From Desulfurococcales archaeon ex4484_58 (GTDB lineage Archaea > Thermoproteota > Thermoprotei_A > Sulfolobales > Desulfurococcaceae): 37,162 nucleotides of DNA. Below are positions 8,764-19,130 of this stretch, in pieces (the first letter of the stretch is position 1; the number at the start of each line of letters is the position of its first letter). A program made the translations under genes and the position numbers. A model generated the notes under the pieces. The model had not been told where the DNA came from and did no database searches. It saw only the letters and a list, made by a program, of their open reading frames with translations. The stretch lies in assembly GCA_002254665.1 (NCBI GenBank), contig NJDP01000002.1, positions 1 through 37,162 on the forward strand, in the 5' to 3' direction.

Positions 8764-10077
8764 ATGGTTAAGCCCCCAGTTAAAATAATCGTTAAAGAGA
8801 AGCTTAAAGGGGTTATTGAAGGGATCGACTATGAAGACCCTGTTGTAAAGTATAGAGGCTCTAAAGTTTTAAGGATAACTAGGCTTGTAGCTGAGAAAGA
8901 AGTTAATATTCCTCTCTCAATGGCTATTGATGTATTTTATTCATTCTATCTACCAATGCCTATACTTAAATCAATTAATGAGTTACCACAGGATAAAAGA
9001 TACAATTACCATGTGATAAACTCATTGCTAAGATCCAGTTTTATACATGAGATACGTAGTAAAACGATAGTTGATGGTTTGATGAGTAGTATTGCTGCTA
9101 GTATATTCTTAGCTGAATTAAAAAAGCTAGAATCCTCTAAGAAAATAAGTAGTCAAGATAAAAACGAGAAAGGAGGAGAGGAAGGAGAGGAAGTTAGGAA
9201 GGATGTTGAAAAAATAGTTTCTAATCTTGCACGTGATATTGATAATATTAAGAAACTAAGAACTTTGATCGAGGGCGAACAACCTGGTAGTGTTAGTATG
9301 GTTGCATATGAAGAATATGGCCCGGAACTCATAAGACTTGCACGTAACCTCGAAGTTAAGAAGATCCTCGATATACTACTAGGCATAAAGCCGTGGACTA
9401 TCAATATTTCCGAGAAGAAACAAAGATTTAAACATGGAGAGATAGTTGGTTATGAGATCGGTAAAGATATTGAACGGATAGTACCCTCAATACTCGCTTT
9501 ACCGGATGAGCTATTCTACTTAAAATTACTTGAAGGGAAACTATTACTTTACCAGAAATTATTAAGTCAGGGTAGAGGATCACTTTATGTTTTACTAGAT
9601 AAGAGTGGATCGATGGATGGAATGAAGATGATTTGGGCTAAAGCAGTTGCTTTAAGCTTATATATGAGAGCTGTTAAAGAGCGTCGTGAATTCTATTTTA
9701 GGTTCTTCGATAGCGTACCTTATCCTTTAGCTAAAGTTGATAAACGTCCACGTGTCAACCAAGTACTTAAACTTATAGATTACATCGCTAGGATCAGGGG
9801 TAGTGGTGGCACAGATATTACACGTGCAGTCATAACTGCATGTAACGATATACGTAGTGGTAGTGTTGGTTCAACAAACGATATTGTATTGATAACTGAT
9901 GGAGTTGATCGTATTGCTGAACAACTAGTTCAACATAATCTACGTAAAGCGAATGCAAGACTTATAACGGTAATGGTTCTCGGAAATAATAAGAATTTGA
10001 AAAACATATCCACTAAATACTTTACAGTAACTAAGCTTACACAAAAGAATATACTCGAAGTTGTTGAAGCAGATTAA
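8764..10077 (+). CDS. VWA (MIDAS) domain protein, CoxE/ViaA-like
   Basis: MIDAS-like LLDKSGSMDGMK ... GSGGTDIT ... VLITDGVD; immediately downstream of moxR. Confidence 0.92.
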   Translation: MVKPPVKIIVKEKLKGVIEGIDYEDPVVKYRGSKVLRITRLVAEKEVNIPLSMAIDVFYSFYLPMPILKSINELPQDKRYNYHVINSLLRSSFIHEIRSKTIVDGLMSSIAASIFLAELKKLESSKKISSQDKNEKGGEEGEEVRKDVEKIVSNLARDIDNIKKLRTLIEGEQPGSVSMVAYEEYGPELIRLARNLEVKKILDILLGIKPWTINISEKKQRFKHGEIVGYEIGKDIERIVPSILALPDELFYLKLLEGKLLLYQKLLSQGRGSLYVLLDKSGSMDGMKMIWAKAVALSLYMRAVKERREFYFRFFDSVPYPLAKVDKRPRVNQVLKLIDYIARIRGSGGTDITRAVITACNDIRSGSVGSTNDIVLITDGVDRIAEQLVQHNLRKANARLITVMVLGNNKNLKNISTKYFTVTKLTQKNILEVVEAD

Positions 10078-10174
10078 AACTTTTTACCCATAAATTTTCC
10101 TCGAAATAGTTTTATACCTATATCTATAGTTAATACATTCACTTGAACACACCATATTTTGTGGCGATGATATA

Positions 10175-10486
10175 TTGTCTAAACGTCAGGTAATCGATCT
10201 ATTTATAAACTATGTTCGTGAAAATAGAGAGTCATTATTTGAACGTACACCCGAGGATGTTGTTAAAGAAGTAATGGATATGGTTAAACGTTACGGTGAA
10301 TTTGTTAAATATTATTTAAAACTTCATTGGAAGGGAATAGAGCAACTATTAAGTGATCCAAGCAAGTTGTTAGAAGAGATCAAAGAATCTGATCAAGAAG
10401 TATATAATATCATAACACAACACCTAGACTGGTTCTATAGCTTCATAGATAAACTATATAACGAGCTTAAAAACCATCTTAGCTAA
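10175..10486 (+). CDS. Small uncharacterised helical protein
   Basis: 103-aa ORF with TTG start, charged/helical composition, same strand as MoxR/VWA. Confidence 0.6.
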   Translation: MSKRQVIDLFINYVRENRESLFERTPEDVVKEVMDMVKRYGEFVKYYLKLHWKGIEQLLSDPSKLLEEIKESDQEVYNIITQHLDWFYSFIDKLYNELKNHLS

Positions 10487-11745
10487 TTTTTCTCGATAGA
10501 CAGATATATCTTCAGTAAATATATTGTTGAAAACAAGTTTATGAACGCTGAGAATACAAAACTATTAGCTGGACCAAGACCGGTATATAAATAACCAGCA
10601 AGTATAGTTACAGTAGCCATGCCAATATTCTCAAACATTCTCTGAAAACCAGTTACACGCCCCCTGATCTCTGGTGATAATATTTTTGTTAATAATGTAG
10701 ATATCAATGGCCATATAACAGTATTCCCAATAGCGCCAACTATAACAGCTGAACGCATAATTAATGGGTCATATAAGCCATAATATCCCGGTATAGCTAT
10801 CATTAATTGAGAAATCGTAATTGACAAGCCGCCAATTAGAGCTATTTTGAATCCATCTAATCTAGTTGAAAACCCAAATATTAGTGATACTAAAATCATA
10901 GTTGCTGTTATTAAGCTATTCAATAAACCCCATTCAGTTTTTGTTGAGCCTAGAACCTCTACTACATATATAGAGCCGTATGTAAACCAAACAGCTACTC
11001 CGAGCTGGAATAAGAAGCCAGAATATATGAAGATCTTTAAAGCATTTTTTAATTCAACCCTATAGTTTCTCAACTCTAAAATAAAGTTAGAGACTCTTAC
11101 GCGCTTGTTTATAGTTATTGTTTCACGTAAACCCTTCATTCTCAACAGTAAAACGATCAAACTTATAGTTCCAGATATGATAAAACCTAATCTAACACCA
11201 GTCAATCCATATATGTCATATAGGATACCTCCAATAATAGGCATAAATAAACCGGGTATACTGGGTATGGCTTGTAATAATAGGAAACCCTTTAACGTCT
11301 TATCCCTTGGTAGAGAATCCATTATTATAGCGGAGAGTGCTGGTTGATAGAAGTGGGCAACTTCATCTATAACCCATATAATAGCTAGTTGAAACCAATC
11401 ATTAACGAAAGCATATGCGTATTGTGTGATAACTATGATTGAAGTACCTATTAATATAGTCTTTACTCTACCAATATAATCGGTCAATAATCCCCCAAAT
11501 ACTATCGACCCGGCTAAAGCATATAATCCAATTGATCTGATATAAGCTATTATAAGATCAGAAGCACCCAATGCTTTAGCATAGAGGAAGAAAAAAGGGA
11601 TAACTAGTGAACTACTTAAACCAAATAAAAACCATGAGAGAGCCATAACTCCTACATTTCCACTAAATATTTCTCTTAATTCACTAAGGCTCTCTGAAAA
11701 TACCAATCCAAATCCTCCACTTAATATAAGATAACCTCTATACAT
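10483..11745 (-). CDS. Major facilitator superfamily transporter
   Basis: About 12 hydrophobic segments; MFS-like loop FGGLLTDYIGRVKTILIG and second-half EIRGRVTGFQRMFENIG. Confidence 0.88.
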   Translation of the reverse strand: MYRGYLILSGGFGLVFSESLSELREIFSGNVGVMALSWFLFGLSSSLVIPFFFLYAKALGASDLIIAYIRSIGLYALAGSIVFGGLLTDYIGRVKTILIGTSIIVITQYAYAFVNDWFQLAIIWVIDEVAHFYQPALSAIIMDSLPRDKTLKGFLLLQAIPSIPGLFMPIIGGILYDIYGLTGVRLGFIISGTISLIVLLLRMKGLRETITINKRVRVSNFILELRNYRVELKNALKIFIYSGFLFQLGVAVWFTYGSIYVVEVLGSTKTEWGLLNSLITATMILVSLIFGFSTRLDGFKIALIGGLSITISQLMIAIPGYYGLYDPLIMRSAVIVGAIGNTVIWPLISTLLTKILSPEIRGRVTGFQRMFENIGMATVTILAGYLYTGLGPANSFVFSAFINLFSTIYLLKIYLSIEKN

Positions 11746-11808
11746 TAATACTGAATACCCTAATTAATCATAAAATAGAAACTGTATCTTTATATTGAGG
11801 TTTAATTA

Positions 11809-13011
11809 ATGAAAATACATAACTATGATGGGAGAATAGGAGTCATGATGTCTAAAACATATATATTCATAACATTATTCCTGATCACTATATCCCCTCT
11901 AATAAACACTCAAAACATACAATCAAATGTAGATTTAGAAGAATATAGTGTAGAATATGCGATCAACTTCCAGAGCATAGGGCCTAGCCTAGTTCAAGAT
12001 AGACTGATTACAGTAAAAAACGATACCTTCTATACAGGTAAAACTACGCTTAAAATAACAAATAACACGTTAAGCCTAGGTATTTCGCTAGACTGTGTCT
12101 TTAGTAAATTAACAACAATAGGAGGAGTAGGAGAGAAAATAGATAATACGTCACAGACTATCCTTAAAATGCCATGTGGAAACATAAGCATTACTACTGC
12201 GTATAAGTTAGACGAGTATTTGAAGAATATCTTAAACTATACTCTCCTAGAATTATTTATTCCATGGATCATACATGGCTTAGGAATAAATAAAACTATC
12301 AAATACTTATCTAATGAAACATATATTGATGAACGAGTAACTACCTATAGAAAAATACCAGTATACGGATTCCAAGTTATACGTGGAATAGAGACTTATG
12401 GAATAACTCTTCACACTAAAGAAAGGGTTCCATGGTTCATTAATTCAACAGAGGAAATATATTTATATGCAGGAATACCTTATCCACTCTATATTAACTC
12501 ATCTATCCATATATATCAATCTAGTAAATTAGGTGAAAAAATACTAATAAAAACTGTTTCAATATCGCTTAAACTAAAACAAAGCAATCTACCTACATTT
12601 ATTGTACGTAGAATAATACATCTAAAAGATATCAATATAGTATCCAGTGGACTACCTGGCTCGAATATAACGATTAAAGGTAGTAAAAACAATAATTTCA
12701 TAGTAGTAAAAAATTACGGTGATAACGTAGGATATGTGATGATCTATTACAAAGAAGAGGAGACTATATCAATATATGGGGTTCCACCTAAAACAAGTAG
12801 AACAATAAGACTAAAAACTATCCTAGATAGAGACCTGAATATTGAAATAGAGAACCCTAAACTTTCACTATATAACGAAACAGAATTCAAAATACCATTC
12901 AAATCCCTCCTCACCGGAAGAATAGGATTAATTATTACCGCTACATTAGTAGCGATTAGTGTAGCTGGTATAGTATTGTATGAGTTATTTATTAAGAGAA
13001 AAACTATTTAA
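11809..13011 (+). CDS. Secreted/surface protein with C-terminal TM anchor, unknown function
   Basis: Signal peptide MSKTYIFITLFLITISPLINTQ; C-terminal TM GLIITATLVAISVAGIVLYELFIKRK. Likely start ATG at 11845/11848 after GGAG. Confidence 0.75.
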   Translation: MKIHNYDGRIGVMMSKTYIFITLFLITISPLINTQNIQSNVDLEEYSVEYAINFQSIGPSLVQDRLITVKNDTFYTGKTTLKITNNTLSLGISLDCVFSKLTTIGGVGEKIDNTSQTILKMPCGNISITTAYKLDEYLKNILNYTLLELFIPWIIHGLGINKTIKYLSNETYIDERVTTYRKIPVYGFQVIRGIETYGITLHTKERVPWFINSTEEIYLYAGIPYPLYINSSIHIYQSSKLGEKILIKTVSISLKLKQSNLPTFIVRRIIHLKDINIVSSGLPGSNITIKGSKNNNFIVVKNYGDNVGYVMIYYKEEETISIYGVPPKTSRTIRLKTILDRDLNIEIENPKLSLYNETEFKIPFKSLLTGRIGLIITATLVAISVAGIVLYELFIKRKTI

Positions 13012-13020
13012 TACTGATTC

Positions 13021-13863
13021 TTAGACCCGCGATTTAATAATTAATACGAAATTAGCAACTATTATTGATAATGAAAATATAATATAGTAGAATGGAGAGT
13101 AAGGACTCCTAATATTCTCAAACGCTAAACGACGATAAACTAGACTAATATTGGTTCTAGGAGATATGATACCTATACGTGTCTCTAAATCAGTCTCTAT
13201 AAAATTAACGTATCTACCCCTAATTTCACGTCTATCAAGTATATTGTCTCTTATAACTACTATTTCGATTGAAGTATTTGTTTCTACATAGATTATAGAT
13301 GAAGAATTAATTATGTCTATTAAACATATATATGTAGTATTGTATTCTTCACAATTTAATGGGCTATTTAATTCTATTATTGAAGCCCTACTAATTGGCT
13401 CATGTATACACAACACGTATAAATAATTAATAAGTATAGATAAACCAATTAATACTAGAATTATATAGAATTTAATGTATATTTTTCTTTGAAACAATAT
13501 TTTGAAACCAAAATAATAAATTATTAATATAATGATTGACGACAAGATCAGGTATAGATCTATTCCACTAGAATATATAGATAGCACTTCATAACCTGAA
13601 CCATAATATTCAATATGAACTGGTAATCCATTATATACGAATTTCTCTACTCGATCAGTTAATGGATCGTATATATAAACTTCTGTTATAAACCTGTAAG
13701 GGGGCGGGTAAACAATCGAATCGATAGATTGAAAATCACCAATATGTATTTTTTCAATAGATACTTGATAATTCATTAATACTAAGATTAGGACTAGAAA
13801 TACTGGTATGTAGTGTTTAAAAACAATATCTCTGCTCATAGACAATACATAAACACCTATCAT
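13021..13863 (-). CDS. Uncharacterised membrane protein with extracytoplasmic loops
   Basis: Several hydrophobic segments (IPVFLVLILVLMNY; LYLILSSIIILIIYYFGF; FYIILVLIGLSILINYLYVL; YYIIFSLSIIVANFVLII). Confidence 0.65.
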   Translation of the reverse strand: MIGVYVLSMSRDIVFKHYIPVFLVLILVLMNYQVSIEKIHIGDFQSIDSIVYPPPYRFITEVYIYDPLTDRVEKFVYNGLPVHIEYYGSGYEVLSIYSSGIDLYLILSSIIILIIYYFGFKILFQRKIYIKFYIILVLIGLSILINYLYVLCIHEPISRASIIELNSPLNCEEYNTTYICLIDIINSSSIIYVETNTSIEIVVIRDNILDRREIRGRYVNFIETDLETRIGIISPRTNISLVYRRLAFENIRSPYSPFYYIIFSLSIIVANFVLIIKSRV

Positions 13864-13883
13864 TGAGAAAAGACTATTGTTAA

Positions 13884-14429
13884 TTAAATATTTGTTGCTA
13901 ATACAAGTGTTAAAGCAATTATTGTTATTATATTTAATAACTTAGCCTTAACATCACTAGTATCCTTAATGAACCCCTCTAACTCCCTGATCTCGTTTCT
14001 CCTACAACCTAATCCCTCCAGCAGTAGAGATAGATCATTCTTTAACTCATTAATACAGATTTCAGGGTCTATTGAGTGATCATTTATTATTCCTCTACAT
14101 AGGTAAGTATTCACAAGAATATTATTCAATATTTTTTCAGTTACACCATTCGACTCCCAGAGTTTATTCTTTATCATAGAAGATAATTTATCAACTGCTC
14201 CTTCAATATAGTTTATCGGTGCTATTTTTTCTAACCATTTATTCGTTAAATACCAGATACTCTTCTTTACATATTCACGTTCTTCTTGTTTTTCTGTTAA
14301 TGCATAGTAATTTAGTAGTATTATGTATACATCTTTCAAACCCTCTAGTAAGGCTAGATCGTTTATTTCGAGCTGGGATTCAGTTGATAAACCAATATTT
14401 TCTGTTCTATCGTCTATTAAGGTACTCAT
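13884..14429 (-). CDS. Uncharacterised protein with a single C-terminal TM (tail-anchored)
   Basis: Helical soluble N-terminus, terminal hydrophobic segment LLNIITIIALTLVLATNI, no N-terminal signal. Confidence 0.65.
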   Translation of the reverse strand: MSTLIDDRTENIGLSTESQLEINDLALLEGLKDVYIILLNYYALTEKQEEREYVKKSIWYLTNKWLEKIAPINYIEGAVDKLSSMIKNKLWESNGVTEKILNNILVNTYLCRGIINDHSIDPEICINELKNDLSLLLEGLGCRRNEIRELEGFIKDTSDVKAKLLNIITIIALTLVLATNI

Positions 14430-14496
14430 AGGTGTACACCTATAGTGTAGATTCTTGGTAGTTTTTATTTAAAGAGCCTTGGATTCATAGAATAGT

Positions 14497-14955
14497 TTAT
14501 CTTAATAGTTGTGGTGTAAATAGTGTTAAATAAATGATTGTACATGCTATAAGGTTTCCTATGAAAACAGCTATAATAGATCTCTTTTTATCTAGATCCA
14601 TTAGATAAGCTATTAATGAACCCGTCCATACCCCGGTTAAAGGTAAGGGTACAGCTACATAGAGTATTAATCCTACATACACAACCTTATATTTAGATAC
14701 TTTTACACTTTTCCTTCTAACACGTTCAAGTATCTTAGTGTATATCCTAGCTAATAATCCGGATTTAATTATTAATTTTCTTTCAACCCATTTTAAACCA
14801 TATATTATCGGAATTGATGGAAAACTACTAAATACATATATCAAGAGATACGTATAGGGGTTAAGTAATCCAAGATAAAATGCCATTGGATAGGCTCCAC
14901 GCGCCTCTATACCGGGTGTTAAAGCTAATAGTATCATTAAGATATACTCGAACAA
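14497..14955 (-). CDS. Small multidrug export (COG2426-type) membrane protein
   Basis: LALTPGIEARGAYPMAFYLGL ... VAVPLPLTGVWTGSLIAYLM is characteristic of the family. Confidence 0.85.
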   Translation of the reverse strand: MFEYILMILLALTPGIEARGAYPMAFYLGLLNPYTYLLIYVFSSFPSIPIIYGLKWVERKLIIKSGLLARIYTKILERVRRKSVKVSKYKVVYVGLILYVAVPLPLTGVWTGSLIAYLMDLDKKRSIIAVFIGNLIACTIIYLTLFTPQLLR

Positions 14956-15017
14956 TACCTATCTCCACAAAAAATAGTATGCGATTATATAAATGGGGTT
15001 AGTTGAGAAAAAAGTTT

Positions 15018-18000
15018 TTAGATATGTAGAGAAGCAGCTATTATACCTGGATATACTAGTTCAACTAACAGTATTTCTCCGGTATACCAATCATGCCAGT
15101 ATGTTCCTTCACTATGCCATGGATACCTATATGTTACTAGTACAATGTTTATTTCTGGAGATTCTGTTATATTAGCTACTATGGGTATTTTTCCTTTTAT
15201 AAAGCTACTATATAGTGTTGTTTCTATATAGTAACCGGGCCAGCTCGTCTGTATATCGTATGTTAGATTTGTTAGTGTACCATTTATGATTACACTTGTC
15301 GTTATGTTTCTCAATTCTCCAACTAATGGATATGTGTATGTACTATTAGTTACTAGGTATATTTTCGATCCTATGAATGGCGTATAAGCTCCTGCTTTGA
15401 ATTCATATTCTATATAACCAGTTGATTGCTCTCCAATCCTATTCAATTCTACATATTTAGCTGATGCTTTTACAGTAATTATTCTAAACGATACGTGATC
15501 CTCGATATCTCTACCATTAAATGCTCCAAAACTATAGATTACCCTATATAAACCATACGCTTCTGTAGCTCTAATATTAGGATATGGTACGATAGGAGAG
15601 TATAGATCATAGTAGGGCGGCCACCAACGTAGATCAAGCATTCTAATATCAACAAATCTTGATGGAAGACCCCATTTGATCGGTAGATATGTTCTCAATT
15701 TACCGTTCAACTGATCTCTTATACTCGGATTATATATTAACCCAGTATCATACGCTAGTTTATATGATGCGAAATAATTCAATGTCCCATACTCGTTGAA
15801 TACTCCATTAGGAGGTATTACTAGGAACTCTAAGTCACTATATGCCCCACTAGCCCATCTAGCTATAAATAACACTCCAGTAATCTCTGGATTCGTCACT
15901 ATTATTGGTAGTATCCTCCAATCTTTACATTCCCATGATAAGATATCATAAGGTGCTTGTAAAACGAATTGATCATATCTATAACCTGAACTTGTACCTA
16001 TCAATAGTGTTGTTGAAATATTATCTAGTACTAGAGGTATTAGTATTGATAGAGGTACTGTTATTTTCTTTGATTTAGTCTCTATTATTAAGCCTATCTC
16101 ACGTATACCCGGTCTCTCATTTCCTGGGACTCTAACTGATATATTTATTTTTAATGAACCATTTACATAAACTGTGTCTGGATAACTTATTAGATCGGAT
16201 TCTATATACTTATATGCACGAACAACTACTTGGATAGGTTGTGGTGTAATATTCATTAATTCAAGATACTCTATCGGAGGCTGTATCATAGCTACTAGAG
16301 TACCTTCTATCCTCTTCTCAGGTTTAGCTATTGAGAGTATTGATTCTACTCCTAAACGATAATCAAGTGATAAGAAGTAGTTTTCGAGATAATAGTCTAT
16401 CTCATGATCTTGATCATGATCTCTCCAATCAAACAATAATACTGTTATTAGGTGATATACATCTTTAGGCGTTAATGTAAAACCACCACTCATATTCTTT
16501 AACAATACTATTACTTCTAGATAGTCGGAGTGCGTATAGGTGTATCTAGGGATTTGTATGAATAATGTATGGTTGAAATCATATATTCCACTATATACCG
16601 TATACTCCTTATATAGTACCGGTTCTCTTGTTGATAACTTGATAGTTCCATTACCGATAACTTCTAATGTGATATTCTTTATTGTACCTGGCATTACTAC
16701 TCCATAGTATGCGGTATCATATAGTTTTTCAGTTAAATTAGCTATCAAGTATCCATATACGTTAAGATAGTTCTCGATAAAAGCTGAACGTATACCTTCA
16801 CCTATCTTAACGATCAATTCATTATCAAGTATAGTCTCAACTGCTCTTAATGCATTAACCCTACCTACACCCTGCATGAAAACCGGGTAATCTATATCGT
16901 CAGCTGAACTCTTAAGTATAGTTTTAACGGTAATAGCGTCGGGGCTATATCCATATTTCTCTCGAAACGCTTGATACATTAACGCTATTACACCGCTTGT
17001 GAGTGGAGTTGCTTCACTAGTTCCACCGAATAGAGTTAGACCAGCTACTAGTTCATCTAAATAACCATTTACACCATAACCCTTACCATCAATAGTTCTA
17101 ACAGAAGCCCATTCAAAAGCACCAATAGCTAAGACATCTGGTTTAGGATAACCTAAAGCGTTTGGTCCACGACTACTAAATGGTATAACATCATCGTATT
17201 GACCAGACGGCATCATCCAGGCATTCATAAATTTGAAAGACGTAGATGCACCTACTGTTATAGTAAGTAATCCAGCACCTGGTGATGACAGTGAACTATA
17301 TCCAGGTCCCTCGTTTCCAGCTGCAAACACGATCGTTACCGGATCTCCTACTATATAGTTTCTTGTAGCTACTATATCATCAATGATCCATGCAAAATAA
17401 TCTGTTCCCGGAAACTGTTGTATAGCGAAGTTTATGCTTGGTAGTCCCCAACTATTACTAATAATGTCAGTACGATGTGGTCCATATGGGTTTAATATTA
17501 TTGATTGAGTATAATTATCTACTGTAATAAATGATATATTATATCCAGCCAGCCAAGCTTCAAGATATAGCATCCCTCCAATATCAATTGAGAAACCAGT
17601 TGCTAGTTTAGCAGATGGTGCTACTCCCTTTAGTATGTATGAAGAGACCCCTGTATGTACAGTTTTCCCACGCCCAGCGATCAGTGATGCTACAGCTGTT
17701 CCATGACCCATATAATCATTCATTAACGCTACAAATCCCCCACTATAATCCCATCCATGATAATATCCTGGATAACTGAGATTTATCATAGTCTCATTAT
17801 CAACTATGGATACTGTAGCGTTTACTAATCCCAAGCGATCAAGATAGTATCCAGCAAGCACTCCCAAGCTAAAATCAAATATACCATCAAAATCAAAGTC
17901 TCTAGCAACAATCTCTCTACCAGGGCCAAACCATGGTTCATCAACAATACTATAATCCTCCCAGCTTGGATCAGGTTCTCTCCACGTTGTTGTATTTGTT

Positions 18001-19052
18001 GTTATATTCTCGAAGGAACGAATATTTGTTAATAGTTCATAGAATGTAGTTGATAGATCAAAGTATACTCTATCGTATCTACCCGGTGTAGTAGAATCAA
18101 CCATTATTGCAGGTGTATATATTAGATAATATATAGGAGTATCAGCAACTACAACTAAATATAATACAACACCCATTCCAACCTTATATATACCACTAGC
18201 ACTAGTAATATTTCCAACCGTTATATTGTTCTCTAATTCAATAACTCCTATTGTTCCAAAATATGGATCATAGACTATTAGTTTCAAACCAGTGGTGTTT
18301 AATGTTCCATTAATATTTACAGCTGATCCTGTGAATAGGAATACTCCATAATCAATCGTCATTACTAACGGGTAACCATTATTATCCCTTGCTATAGACT
18401 CGTTACCTAGATCTGGTATTGAGAAATCAATACCAGTATCAACAACACCTACAACTACACCTTCACCGGTAATGTTATATTTATCCCAAACCTCTATAAC
18501 ATCCATTATATTGAGTGCATCTAAATAACTAGTTGTTTGCATGAATTGATCTGAACCAATTTCTTGATAGTATCTAATATTCTTTAATGCTCTAATCAAT
18601 CTATATTCTTTCTCGAATATCTCGTAAGAGGGGATGTCAGGGATAAACTTATGGATCTTTGGATTCTTAGCTAATCTAATTAATTGTTCTTTAGTTAAAA
18701 CTGCTTCATAGATAACTCTTCCATAACCTACCTCGAATTTCATCAAAAGCCTCAATGAATTCTCAGAGATCAATCTATCCAGGTCTTCATCATTATCCGC
18801 TACTATAAAGTATTTCTGTGAATCTTCCGGAAAAATACTGTATTCAAAGATCTTCCTACCACCAATCACTAGCTCTTTTACAATAACATCATTAGCTTCC
18901 TTGTTAAGAAGCTTTGGTAGTTTTTTATACCAGTTAGGATCGATTATCTCCCTATTATTATTATCGCTTAAATGTATACCACTATATACTAGTGGCATGG
19001 ATGTTGAGACTATAAGTGATAATAAGAGTAGTATAGTAAATACCTTATTCAT
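15018..19052 (-). CDS. Secreted S8 subtilisin-like serine protease, very large
   Basis: Signal peptide; catalytic Asp GVVVGVVDTGIDF, His DYMGHGTAVASLIAGRG, Ser GGTSEATPLTSGVIALMYQ; long beta-rich C-terminal region. Confidence 0.95.
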   Translation of the reverse strand: MNKVFTILLLLSLIVSTSMPLVYSGIHLSDNNNREIIDPNWYKKLPKLLNKEANDVIVKELVIGGRKIFEYSIFPEDSQKYFIVADNDEDLDRLISENSLRLLMKFEVGYGRVIYEAVLTKEQLIRLAKNPKIHKFIPDIPSYEIFEKEYRLIRALKNIRYYQEIGSDQFMQTTSYLDALNIMDVIEVWDKYNITGEGVVVGVVDTGIDFSIPDLGNESIARDNNGYPLVMTIDYGVFLFTGSAVNINGTLNTTGLKLIVYDPYFGTIGVIELENNITVGNITSASGIYKVGMGVVLYLVVVADTPIYYLIYTPAIMVDSTTPGRYDRVYFDLSTTFYELLTNIRSFENITTNTTTWREPDPSWEDYSIVDEPWFGPGREIVARDFDFDGIFDFSLGVLAGYYLDRLGLVNATVSIVDNETMINLSYPGYYHGWDYSGGFVALMNDYMGHGTAVASLIAGRGKTVHTGVSSYILKGVAPSAKLATGFSIDIGGMLYLEAWLAGYNISFITVDNYTQSIILNPYGPHRTDIISNSWGLPSINFAIQQFPGTDYFAWIIDDIVATRNYIVGDPVTIVFAAGNEGPGYSSLSSPGAGLLTITVGASTSFKFMNAWMMPSGQYDDVIPFSSRGPNALGYPKPDVLAIGAFEWASVRTIDGKGYGVNGYLDELVAGLTLFGGTSEATPLTSGVIALMYQAFREKYGYSPDAITVKTILKSSADDIDYPVFMQGVGRVNALRAVETILDNELIVKIGEGIRSAFIENYLNVYGYLIANLTEKLYDTAYYGVVMPGTIKNITLEVIGNGTIKLSTREPVLYKEYTVYSGIYDFNHTLFIQIPRYTYTHSDYLEVIVLLKNMSGGFTLTPKDVYHLITVLLFDWRDHDQDHEIDYYLENYFLSLDYRLGVESILSIAKPEKRIEGTLVAMIQPPIEYLELMNITPQPIQVVVRAYKYIESDLISYPDTVYVNGSLKINISVRVPGNERPGIREIGLIIETKSKKITVPLSILIPLVLDNISTTLLIGTSSGYRYDQFVLQAPYDILSWECKDWRILPIIVTNPEITGVLFIARWASGAYSDLEFLVIPPNGVFNEYGTLNYFASYKLAYDTGLIYNPSIRDQLNGKLRTYLPIKWGLPSRFVDIRMLDLRWWPPYYDLYSPIVPYPNIRATEAYGLYRVIYSFGAFNGRDIEDHVSFRIITVKASAKYVELNRIGEQSTGYIEYEFKAGAYTPFIGSKIYLVTNSTYTYPLVGELRNITTSVIINGTLTNLTYDIQTSWPGYYIETTLYSSFIKGKIPIVANITESPEINIVLVTYRYPWHSEGTYWHDWYTGEILLVELVYPGIIAASLHI

Positions 19053-19130
19053 AGTTAAGACACCTATATAAAGATAAATATCTCGAATAAATAATAAGTC
19101 TATCTATATCTGTTATATTTATAAAAGACA

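Noticed and set aside
9153-9404. Antisense 83-aa ORF inside the VWA gene, and similar antisense ORFs (for example 3544..3753, 7613..7963, 22579..22971, 29538..29825, 35703..36065)
   Set aside because: They lie opposite well-supported genes and have Ser/Ile/Leu-rich, low-plausibility sequences with no recognisable domain.
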